From the NCBI GenBank assembly GCA_036245805.1, contig BTRK01000003.1, positions 45,002,044-45,066,043 on the forward strand: DNA of 64,000 nucleotides, in the 5' to 3' direction. The stretch comes from Pristionchus mayeri. Its lineage: Eukaryota > Nematoda > Chromadorea > Rhabditida > Neodiplogasteridae. The notes below the pieces were generated by a model that ran no database searches, was not told the DNA's origin, and saw only the letters and a program-made list of their open reading frames with translations. Shown here one piece after another: positions 54,881 to 64,000 of this stretch; position 1 is the first letter of the stretch; every line of letters starts with the position of its first letter. The position numbers were made by a program, and so were the translations under genes.

Positions 54881-57800
54881 CTACTCTGCAGACGCGGGTG
54901 GCTCTCCAAGCGACTCGGGGCCTGAGAAAAGAAACTGTTATTCGACCCAATCAATCGATAATTCCTGTTTTCTTGACCTACCGTATCTCCACCATAACTC
55001 CCTCCTCTGACGTCTGAACTCGATGAGTTTATCGACGTCCACGTACCGCACCACATCAGCCATCGACCACCCGGAAGACGTCAGCACCTGGAAAATCGAT
55101 AAATATGTAGATCTAACTACCATAACATGCTACAGTAACCAGTAGAACCATACAGTAGTCCCCACTTTACTACCGTACCTCCGGTTCGGTCTCTCGGTGC
55201 TCATACTTGCGTAGACTCTGCAGCAGCGATTGCTGAGCGCCCGCCGCCAGTTCGAACAGCGGCGCCTCCCACAGCGAAGTGTCTGAGGTTACGGTACTCT
55301 CACCAATCAGTAAATCAATACCATCTACCGTACCCTCCTTGCAGTCCCTGAGAGTGGTGCCGGACCACAGAACGGCGCCATCCTCGTACACCCGCTTGAC
55401 GTCATCAGAAGACCCGATGACCACCGTAATCCAGCCTTGCCTGAAGGTGGATACTGTAGAGTACTGTTCTCCAGGAATACCGTAACAATTGATCCCCACA
55501 CACTCATCCTACTCACATCAATAATTGTAGTAACCCGCTTCGGCCCATTTCTACCGTACATTCTCCTTCTCCTGCCCATTCCTACCGCACCTTCTCCTCC
55601 CCGACAACCCCCCACTTACACATCGTTCCTTCTGACAGGCGAACTGTAGACGACGATGTCATCAGGGATTACAGTATTCTTCTCATTCCTCCCGATGTAA
55701 CAGCCCGAAACGATACTCCTCTCCCCCACAACCATGAAGGGATTGGGCGGGAGATTACTGTATTCGACGATCGATCCGTGACCAACCTGAGAGAGAAGAT
55801 TGTCAATTATTGGCACCGAACGCAATGCTTCTCTTTTCTCTAGTCTCCCACTCCAACCGCACGAATCCTGTCTCCAGAGAGGCGTTCTCCCCGCTTTATC
55901 TAACCCGGTGTGAGTAGAGCGCGCGTTGCGTCGACCCATGCAAGCTTCTGTGTTCGGACAGTAGCTCCCAGTCCAACCCATCCACAAAATCCCTCCGCTC
56001 GCTTCAGTAGTCATGGTTGGCACCCCTCTGGGATACTATGACACTCATGCGAGTGAAAGGATCGTGGAACAATCCCCCTCTCTGCCCCTCAATTCTCCAA
56101 CTTTTCACACTTCCCCAACTTCACCCTTAGCCTATTCTTCACTGTACTACCGTCCTCTAAGAATACTACATAACGACCTTTCCTGGCATTTTCTACGATT
56201 TCCCAATACACCACTTGATATTCTACTCTCACACCGCACTCTACAGTACCCTACCGTACCTTGTACATCCAGGTGGAATGGACGGGTATCTCCCTCCCTT
56301 CCATCACTCCGTACCAGTGTTCCCTGCACTCCTTCAGCGAGCCAAAGTGGAAGAAGGATGAGGGGCCACAGTCAAATAACTGCAAAAGTACGGTAGATGC
56401 CGTGTACAGGAAAGATGGAGAGTAACTGTAACGGTAACTGCATTATAAAGGTACAGTGTAAAACGTGTTGTAATTTCCGTGCTATTGTATTTACTAGGCA
56501 TAGAATCTTTCTATGGATAGGGCTACTGAGATGTAGAGATACATTACACCAAACACAAAGATTTACATCGCCTCACCTCCGTTTTGCAGTCGTTGAAGCA
56601 GGCGTAGAGAGCGTCATGCCAGGCGGCCAGATCTGAGGACGAATCCACACTGGGTAGATCACTGTAATTGATGTGATCAGTTGAAGAAAGCTGTTGGCAG
56701 ACGACACAGAGAAGCGCGCCCGATGAACGCATGTTTCGGCAGTAGGATAATTCTGGGGCAAACATTTTCGCAGCAATATGTCGAGCAGGAAGACGGGAAA
56801 ACTAAAAAAAGCATATTCTCTCCACTGCTTAAACTAATCACTATACTATGTAAGATGCCATGAAAGAATGCTGATGGCTCAATGGAAAACCACCCCGCAT
56901 CGAGCAAAGGAATAGCGAGCAACCCGATGGGCGCGTGTTTCGAAGGCAGGATATCCCGGGGGCAAATGGCTTTCACCAATGACTCAAGCAGATCTGGTTT
57001 TCGAAAATTATCATAACCACTTCAAGGATCATAATATCACTACACTATGCAAAAGTGTCATGACAGCGATTGAACCGACAATGGGAAACACTCCGCCATC
57101 GATCTAAGCAATAGCGACCATCCCGATGGATGCGTGCTTAGTCAGTAGGGTATTACAAGTGAAAATGAGCAACGCCAATGAAACGACTGCAATAGTGTCA
57201 AAAAATTGTTTTACAATCTCTCCACTCACTCTTTCTGCTTGCCGAGTGGTCGTAGGAAGTCTCCATAAGCGCATATCTCCATCTGAGGGAGATCTCTCAC
57301 GTGATCGAGTAGTGAAGAGATGAGACGAGAAGAAAGGAAGTAGGAAGAGTCTGTGAAACACCACGGAGAAGCTGCAATTGACGAGTTTAATTAAACAAGC
57401 ACAGTTGATTGCTAAATTACTGCTTTACTTTAAATAGTATTTTTTATTCAATCAGAATCCTTAAATGAGCAATGAGAATTATCAGATCGACATGTGCAAT
57501 AACGGTGAAACTCGCAATCATTGGGTCGCGCGAGATTCGTCACGACGAGAAAGATGCTAATGATCAAGTTATTATCGTTTAATATTTTCTAGAATCTCTT
57601 CTTTATATGTAGAGACATGGAATTATATAATTTACTAAATACATTCCTATTCACGTTAATTTTTTGTACTGCAGTAGACCATAGGTGGGCACCATTGAAG
57701 CTAACTTCAAGACACCACCGGTTTGCACCTCCGACGTAGTCGGGAAATACATTTGTTCACCATCCCTCTTCCGATTTTTGGCCCCAGACCCCGCCGGTTT

Positions 57801-60800
57801 TCAGTTCTCAGCTTCAACCCCTGCCCACCTATGCAGTAGACTACATCATCAGCGAAAGTATTCTGCTCGGGTTATCTCGTAATTGTGAAACGCGCACTCG
57901 TCGGTTCTTCTCGACCGTTCGAAAGAAGCGACATTTCAATTTAGAAAAATATTATTTGCTTGTCATACACTCTCGATGATCGGAAAATTATTGAGACTAT
58001 AAAATGGGCGACGATAATTCATTCGTGAAACTCTAATTGTGAATGAGAAATAGTTCGCGAGTTCAGTTGTGATGAGAAAAACTCAAGTTTTTTTCTTAAA
58101 GATCTTACACTTATCGCAAGTTGTATTCATCAGAAACACTTAATTTGTGAAATTTGCACTCATTGTTTCTCCATCAATTCTTGAAAGGGTTGAATTTTCA
58201 AACATAGTTAAAACTCTAATCGACCAGCTGACCTTCCTCTCCCCTGACTCCTCCACTCTCCCTCATCTCCTCCTCGCTCGGTTTCTGCAGCACTCGCAGC
58301 AACTCACCCGATTCATCGTCCACCACGTACACACCGTGCTGCAATTATCGATTAGAAATACTGCTAGGCTACCGTATCCTATCGGCATGGCCAGGAGTAG
58401 CATTATATCACATGTAATTGCACCACCTCCAAGGTGTTATAACCAAAGAAATGATCCTATTCATCAACCGTATAAAAATTCGCCACCTTAAGTACTGTAG
58501 ATATCACTGGCTGAATCACCCCCTTCCCTCCCTATAGTACCCTACCGTACTCACATTCCTGGCCACCTCAATAGGGGATCGATGCATGAGTAGTAGACAG
58601 TCAGTGTCCTCCTCGATCTGTTTGATCTCCTCTGGAAGTTTCTCGAGAACATCCGAAGCAGCGAGGAAAAGACCCGGACGGAGGGAGGGCAGGAGGGATC
58701 TAGTAGTGAGTAATATACATTTTTTAGATGTAATTTGCACTACAATCAACGGAAGTGATCCACCCGAGCTAAATCATCTACGCGAAACGCGCACCCAACG
58801 GGCTATTCACACACATTCGAAAATAGCGATTTAAAAATAGAAAGAATGAAGGAATCGATATGACAACTAGAAGAGTGCAATCTACCTACTATTTCGAAAT
58901 TTTTGTACGTTTTGGGAAGTACGGAGATCAAGTAGTTTAAAGAAGGGGTAACACGAATGGATGCTAGGGAGTCCTAATACCAAGATATTGCGCTCGCAAT
59001 GGGAAACTGTAGCCAAATTACCCTAAGAACGAGGCGAAAATTATGTAAAGCTAGTGAAGCATAACACGGGTCTTCTGTAAGGATGCAGGAACGTCTGCCA
59101 CCAGAAAAAAATCATTGTCATGGATTTCGATGAAACTTAGTTTATGCATACCATTGGGGGTCAGACGAAGACCCACGCACTTTGTTTGGTCAATTTCGCT
59201 CATTATCGATTTTTTTGATCTAACCCGTTGAGATACTGTAAAACGGCCAATTTTGATCGTACAACCTACTTTTTTCCCATTTTACGCAGAATTTCGAGAT
59301 CTACAAAGTCCTCTTCATACCCCCTTGACGAAAATGACGAGATCGGGGTCTTTTTGCCAAAAAACAAATTTTCGACTATGAATATCGATTTTTCTCGATC
59401 GGTATATGAAATACCCCTCAATATTATTTCACCAGTGAATTGTACGGACAAAATAAGGTGAGGTCTACGTTGATCATTTTTCACATCTCCTCCCTCCGAA
59501 TATCGATTTACTAAGAAGGTTCCGGGACTTAGCCGCATTTTCAGGAATTTTTGTTTTTGTTCATATCTCAGTTAATTTTTGTGCTACCGAGAATTTAAAA
59601 AGTGAATTCGAAAGACCCCGAGAAGCCCGATTAATTGTTCTTTGCGGATCATAACGCTAAAATCGATCATTCACAAGTTACTTGAGGTATTTACATTTGG
59701 TGTGAATCAGAACAATTCCGCCTAGAACATTTTTTTTCAAGTAACTCGTGAATAATCGATTTTAGCGTTATGATCCGCTAAGAACAGTTAATCGGGCTTC
59801 TCGGGATCTTTCGAATTCACTTTTTAAATTCTCGGTAGCACAAAAATTCACTGAGATATGAACAAAACAAAAATTCCTGAAAATGCGGCTAAGTCCCGGA
59901 ACCTTCTTAGTAAATCGATATTCGGAGGGAGGAGATGTGAAAAATGATCAACGTAGACCCCACCTTATTTTGTCCGTACAATTCACTGGTGAAATAATAT
60001 TGAGGGATATTTCATATACCGATCAAGAAAAATCGATATTCATAGTCGAAAATTTGGTTTTTTGGCAAAAAGACCCCGATCTCGTCATTTTCGTAAAGGG
60101 GGTATGAAGAGGAATTTGTAGATCTCGAAATTCTGCGTAAAAATGGGTAAAAAAGTAGGTTGTACGATCAAAATTGGCCGTTTTACAGTATCTCAACGGG
60201 GTAGATAAAAAAAATCGATAATGAGCGAAATTGACCAAACCAAGTGCATGGGTCTTCGTCCGACCCCCAATGGTATGTATAAACTAAGTTTCATCGAAAT
60301 CCATGACTATGACTTTTTTCTGGTGGCAAAAGGGGCTCATTTTCCTGCATTCTTACAGAAGACCCGTGATAAACGAACTAGCCACATCCCTGCGCTGTCA
60401 ATGAACTTTGCGCGTATGTAAATAGCCTCAGAGCTGTCTGTGAAACTTCGGATAATGTGATTCATTATCGGGCTGCCGGCTTCTATAACATACACATAGT
60501 GGCTAATTGAACTAATTTTTCGTGTTACTCCTTCTTCGATTTGAAATTATTTTTCGTAGTAAAAGAGAAAATCAGCAATGCTAAGAACGACGCCGTTGAG
60601 TAATGCCTTCTTTGAAACAAATAATCAGCTATTTAAAAAAAATTATGAAACCTCACTTCAACTGGTGCAATTTCACTTCGAGAAGTGATCGACCGTAGGG
60701 CGTCGTCATGAATATCTTGCCTACATTGGAGAGATGAGGAGTGCGTTGAGAGTAACCACCTGACAAGGAACGAAACTGAGAGGGGGGGGGGCGACTTGTT

Positions 60801-61924
60801 GTTTCTCATGTGTTTTATCCGACTCGAAAGCTGACATGGCTCAATAGCTCGTTGTCAATCACGAAAATAAAATAAAATCAAGCTCACACTTGAATATAAA
60901 ATGTTTTTCTGACATGTGAGCAGGCTAACTTGTCGTTTCCTCTGGTCATTATCCTATTGTAAGACAGGTGTTATTATCTTCATTCTTGTTCACTCTGAGT
61001 GACAAAATTTAAGAGTAAACTAATTCGTCCGAATGTTGTAACTAAAGCTGGGATTTCTCGACTGCCAACTTTTCGTATCACTCACTTCATATCACACTGG
61101 TGGCCGGGCATTTTCAATCGACTTCAGTCATTTTCTTCATAACAAAAAACATCTCACCCGAATGAATCAGCAGCACTTTGCTGTCCTCCTCGAAGTATCT
61201 TCTGTCCCTGTTCTCCTTGAGCACCCACACTGTCGCCCCGCCTGATCCTGGAATGAATTTCATGATTTTTTGAACTTGTAGATTTCAGTTTCACAATCAT
61301 GCTATAACTGCGGTAACAGCCCACTTTCAGTGTAAGTTACCACGTGATCACAAAAACATTTTTGCAATGAAAATACATCAGGATATACTTGACCCATAGT
61401 AAATCCAAGTTCACTACAGTATTCCCAGATCAGTACCGCACACGCTTCATATCAAGTACCAAATATCGTACCAGCTTTGGCGCCGGGCGGGTCCTGTATG
61501 ACGACGCACTTCTCTGTGTACTCCTGCCATGGAATGGACGCCAATTGTAACTCGAATATCCTTAAGATCAAAGATCATAATGAGCAAAAGAATCAATTAA
61601 TAAATTTTTTATACAAGCGCGTTTAATTGTAAAGTGTGAACACATTACAAATATTGAACGAGTATTTGAGTTATAGGAAAAGGCAGATTTCGGTTGCACA
61701 GAATCTGTATCCTGTCTACCAAAACCGCAAAGCGATACTTTCTTCTCTGATTTCCCAAAAAAAATAATTCTCGTTTCAGAATCTAAACTACCGACCTCCT
61801 CTGCTGTTCGTTCATCGCCGTTAGCACGAGGCAGTCCCACTTGGGAGGAGGAGGGGAAGAATCCGTCCCCTCATTCTTAGACTCCGATGAATAGAATGAA
61901 AAAGGACCATCAGATGTCCTGTTC
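54881..61924 (-). CDS. FPGT: Fucose-1-phosphate guanylyltransferase (GDP-fucose pyrophosphorylase), 13 exons
   Basis: FPGT makes GDP-L-fucose from GTP and fucose-1-phosphate in the cytosolic salvage pathway. Exons in transcript order: 61796-61924, 61472-61560, 61158-61247, 60657-60759, 58555-58699, 58233-58338, 57230-57371, 56577-56661, 56260-56379, 55620-55867, 55179-55440, 54982-55087, 54881-54921 (TAG). Every junction has GT..AG and matching phase, giving about 554 residues. Landmarks: PKWDCLVLTAMNEQ, DPPGAKAGSGGAT, LLIHSGGYSQRTPH...GKIF, HGVYVVDDESGELL, CFTDSSYF...EICAYGDFL, FFHFGSLKEC, GSIVEYSNLPP...VGERSIVSGCYI, SLWEAPLF and DVVRYVDVDKLIEFRRQR. All match the FPGT family in order. The first exon is entered by an acceptor and lacks a usable Met, so the start exon is missing. 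Exon 6 to 7 linker and the exon 1 border are the least certain. If exon 12 were read through, it would end after SIDWVE instead. Confidence 0.9.
56700..57180. repeat. About 200-bp tandem repeat, three units, in FPGT intron 7
   Basis: The segment CCCGATG.(A/G)CGC.TG.TT near 56717, 56921 and 57123 recurs with 200-204 bp spacing, together with CTA..CTATG.AA and CACTAT words between. The units are diverged. They fill most of the 568-bp intron between exons 7 and 8. Confidence 0.65.
57680..57833. mobile_element. hAT-type MITE with 8-bp target duplication
   Basis: Terminal inverted repeats CATAGGTGGGCA and TGCCCACCTATG are perfect over 12 bp, flanked by CAGTAGAC on both sides (57672-57679 and 57834-57841). 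Eight-base duplications and a CA..GGTGGGCA end are typical of hAT elements. At 154 bp it has no coding capacity. It sits in the 861-bp FPGT intron between exons 6 and 7. Confidence 0.88.
59050..60382. mobile_element. Large foldback (type B) in FPGT intron 4
   Basis: Arms of about 630 bp mirror around about 59715: GCTAGT...CACGGGTCTTCTGTAAG near 59050-59080 against its complement near 60365, and GCGGATCATAACGCTAAAATCGAT against its mirror near 59760. Segments GACAAAATAAGG, ATCGATTTACTA, CATTATCGATTTTTTTGATCTA and the FLVAKGAHFP frame are shared in the same order with the foldback at 11378-13356. It is spliced out as part of the 1957-bp intron between FPGT exons 4 and 5. Confidence 0.92.
60221..60373 (+). 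other. Conserved short open frame in foldback arm (FLVAKGAHFP motif)
   Basis: MSEIDQTK...GLRPTPNGMY...FLVAKGAHFPAFLQKTRDK aligns gap-free over 51 codons with 11606-11758 (minus). The mirrored arm at 59070-59215 keeps the DNA but is partly broken. The frame lies antisense to the host gene's intron. Whether it is translated is unknown. Confidence 0.4.
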
Positions 61925-62193
61925 CTGCAGAAAAAGAAGGCTATTGACTCCGCCTCCAAAAGTAGAACGAGTCCAGAGCTAGCAACTTCTTATGCAATTG
62001 CAACTGAAGACAAAGGGGAAACAGAATTATATAATCGATCATAGCTAGTTCATCGTGCGATAGAGATGATTTTCAACAGCTCACATTATATCTGCATGTA
62101 TTTTGTTCTTCTCTTCTACTGATAGATCATCTGATTGCAAAAGATACGGTAAAGTCATACTCATCTGAAACTATCATTTGATTTTTTGTTATA

Positions 62194-63093
62194 TTGGGGT
62201 GTCCAGAAATTTTTCAGAATTTTTTTTCGGAGGAACGTATCCTCTACAGTAACGATTGTCCATCACAAATGTCAACGCTATTGAATAGAACAACCATTGC
62301 CCAATCACGCATACCACGGAATTTTCATCAGCTGTTCTCCCCTGTTTTTAACAAACGTTTATGTAATGGATACTGGAGTCACCCAAAATCACGTTTTCGT
62401 CAATTTTTATTTTTTTGCGAAAGGCTTATTCTTAATGAAATCATCCTAATTTCTTCACAGTTTTATAATGCATGAATTACTAAATATATATACAAAATTT
62501 GGAAGGAATCGGTCAACTGCTCGATCTGCAACAATAAAATATTTCAAAAATTCTGAATTATAATTTCCAAATTTTTGTTGAATTTTCATGGTCAAACAAA
62601 TAATTGATAGTATATTTCCTTCGAAGCTCGCCAAATGTTCAATGCACAATGTAAGATGGAGTACCACAAAATATCTCCAATTAGCGCATATTCAAATTAA
62701 AGATCGATTTGATCCCACAGAGAAAGAACCTCACCTTTTGTTTTTAAGTATGATCAGTAATGCGTGCTAGCAATCAATAACTGCAACTGAATGGCAGAAG
62801 TGAAGCCCACTTAAAGAATTGTATGATCTTGTAATTTAAAATTAGCAAGTTAGAGGTATCAAACCCACGCGGTCCTGTGCAGCAAAAATATTATAGACCA
62901 AAACGTGATTTTGGGTGACTCCAGTATCCATTACATAAACGTTTGTTAAAAACAGAGGAGAGCAGCTGTTGAAAATTCCATGGTATGTGTGATTGGGCAA
63001 CGGTTGCTCTATTCAATAGTGCTGGAATTTGTCATGGACAATCGTTACTGTGGAGGATACGTTCAAATTCTGAAAAATTACTGGACACCCCAA
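62194..63093. mobile_element. Mariner-type foldback MITE, TA target
   Basis: Ends TTGGGGTGTCCAGAAATTTT and TTGGGGTGTCCAGTAATTTT (complement), flanked by TA (62192-62193, 63094-63095). Inverted arms of about 205 bp (through TTTAACAAACGTTTATGTAA and GACTCCAGTATCC-type words) enclose about 490 bp of unique AT-rich sequence. The first 11 bases equal those of the mariner at 7012-8246. No transposase. It sits upstream of FPGT exon 1. Confidence 0.92.
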
Positions 63094-63095
63094 TA

Positions 63096-63425
63096 ATCTA
63101 TCTCGATTAAGCATTTCGTGCAAGGTCATCCTCATTTCTCTTCTCAACTTTACACGAAAATAATATTAATCATATTTTATGCTATCCATGAAAAATACAA
63201 TCACCGACCTACATCATTCAAATGCAAATTACTTCACAATCAAATTGCAATCAAACATTTTTAAAATATATATTTTACAGTGAAAGCCGCGAAAATCATG
63301 AGTAGAGATTCTCGTCCTCGCCATAGAATTCGTATTTCGGGGAACTTGTCTTTTCATTTCCCATACTCCCACCGTTTAACTGTTTGAGTGAGAAGCTACA
63401 ATTTCATTAAGGCTCTGGCCCTCGT
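63096..63425. other. Upstream region of FPGT, part of the duplicated spacer
   Basis: AAAAATACAATCACCGACCTACAT at 63190-63213 matches the spacer 5' of FPGT copies 1 and 3 (5695, 18167). No frame is supported. The FPGT promoter may lie here or beside the MITE, but no motif proves it. Confidence 0.4.
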
Positions 63426-63668
63426 ATGTCGTACAACGTGCCACGAGGCACTAGGCTAGATGAGAACTATGACGTCATGCCGCTTTTGGAAGATCAAAGG
63501 GGGCCTTGTGGTCATAGGGATGATCCGACCTATTGCCCGCGGCGAGCCTCCACAATCTCCGATCCCTCCCTCATCTACTGTGAGATCGGAAATTGTAGAT
63601 ATGTGAGTGCGAGGGAAATCGCGGACAAACGCGCGGAACAATTAATTCGGTTATCCATAAAGTACTGA
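63426..63668 (+). CDS. Unrecognised small open frame, possible first exon
   Basis: ATG at 63426 opens an 80-residue frame (MSYNVPRGTRLDENYDVMPL at the start) that is GC-richer than its surroundings and runs divergent to FPGT. A donor-like GTGAGT at 63603 after CRY would make 63426-63602 a first exon of a gene continuing outside the window. No family recognised; the frame could be chance. Confidence 0.3.
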   Translation: MSYNVPRGTRLDENYDVMPLLEDQRGPCGHRDDPTYCPRRASTISDPSLIYCEIGNCRYVSAREIADKRAEQLIRLSIKY

Positions 63669-64000
63669 ACTGTCGCCCATTTGACAGTGATTTGCAAACA
63701 AAAGTTTTGTACACAATTGTTGTGAACTACTTGAATGCGTTACTCGGGAAAAATTGTTGAAACCGCGCAGAGAATATTAGAAAATAGAAATGAAAAATAC
63801 GAAAGAAGTTGCACTATGAAAATTTGAAGAGTTTCATTGTGGCAGAATACGGTAAGCGAATACATGATCACGAACTGTCACTGTTTCCAAAGTGTTCATT
63901 TAAAGTATGTAATTATTCACTCACAGTTAATACTATTTTAAAGAACGCAACTACGCAATGAATACTGATGACTCACGTACCAAAACTCAGAAATTTAGAA
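63669..64000. other. No gene seen
   Basis: AT-rich sequence; it would be intron or intergenic depending on the frame before it. Confidence 0.4.

Noticed and set aside
54938..54981. Read-through end of FPGT after exon 12 (ending SIDWVE)
   Set aside because: A GTAGGT donor and TTTTCTCAG acceptor give a normal 60-bp intron and a short last exon in phase; this is preferred, though not proven.
59266..59538. 90-residue open frame in foldback B and its mirror at 59883-60107
   Set aside because: Both are the same palindrome arm read twice; similarity to foldback A is at DNA level and frames are not kept there.
1..64000. tRNA and rRNA genes
   Set aside because: I looked for TTCGAATCC-like T-arm words and conserved rRNA cores and saw none that could be folded with confidence; a covariance-model scan would be needed to exclude tRNAs.

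Overview
The window reads as repeat-rich eukaryotic DNA, most likely from a rhabditid-type nematode. The evidence is one spliced gene with short introns and TTTTCAG-like acceptors, Tc1/mariner, RTE and CR1-group elements, many perfect-looking palindromic (foldback) elements flanked by TA, TTAA or TTTTAAA, and dispersed TACCGTA/TACGGTA words as seen in Caenorhabditis-like genomes. The species assignment is an inference. There is no prokaryotic gene organisation.

The one apparently intact host gene is a 13-exon gene on the minus strand (54881-61924). It encodes a fucose-1-phosphate guanylyltransferase (FPGT, GDP-fucose pyrophosphorylase) of about 554 residues; the initiator exon was not found. 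All splice phases fit. Its introns carry a 1.3-kb foldback element, a 154-bp hAT-type MITE with an 8-bp target duplication, and a roughly 200-bp tandem repeat.

At least four broken, intron-retaining copies of FPGT exons lie elsewhere (6.4-6.7 kb, 10.3 kb, 16.6-17.8 kb, 29.3-30.0 kb). In three places they lie downstream, in the same orientation, of copies of a second gene I do not recognise (exons called here X, Y, W and Z; the terminal exon Z ends in a stop and occurs five times). The left half of the window is therefore an array of decayed segmental duplications of a two-gene block, further diluted by dispersed motifs that recur in the same order.

Mobile DNA layout: mariner 3' end (1-520); mariner with a broken transposase (7012-8246); foldback at 9010-10343 whose empty site survives at about 6058; large foldback 11378-13356; Helitron-like 3' end (about 14137-14168); mariner-type non-autonomous element 19883-21458 with a foldback minisatellite inside; foldback 25839-26879; foldback 30530-30820; mariner relic 32470-33263; foldback 33473-34951; TACCGTA-type palindromes 35431-36155 and 50136-54408 (the second holding a full RTE retrotransposon at 51314-54250); a triple palindrome cluster 40197-41577; foldback 43158-44610; a CR1-group LINE 44640-48960; foldback 59050-60382, inside the FPGT intron and related to 11378-13356; and a mariner-type foldback 62194-63093.

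The most interesting leads are the two large foldbacks that share a 51-codon gapless open frame with a FLVAKGAHFP core, exon-like open frames sitting in the loops of palindromes, the unrecognised X-Y-W-Z gene family whose Z copies differ mostly at synonymous sites, and a dense cluster of ACTCGGCGAGT-type short palindromes at 31640-31995.
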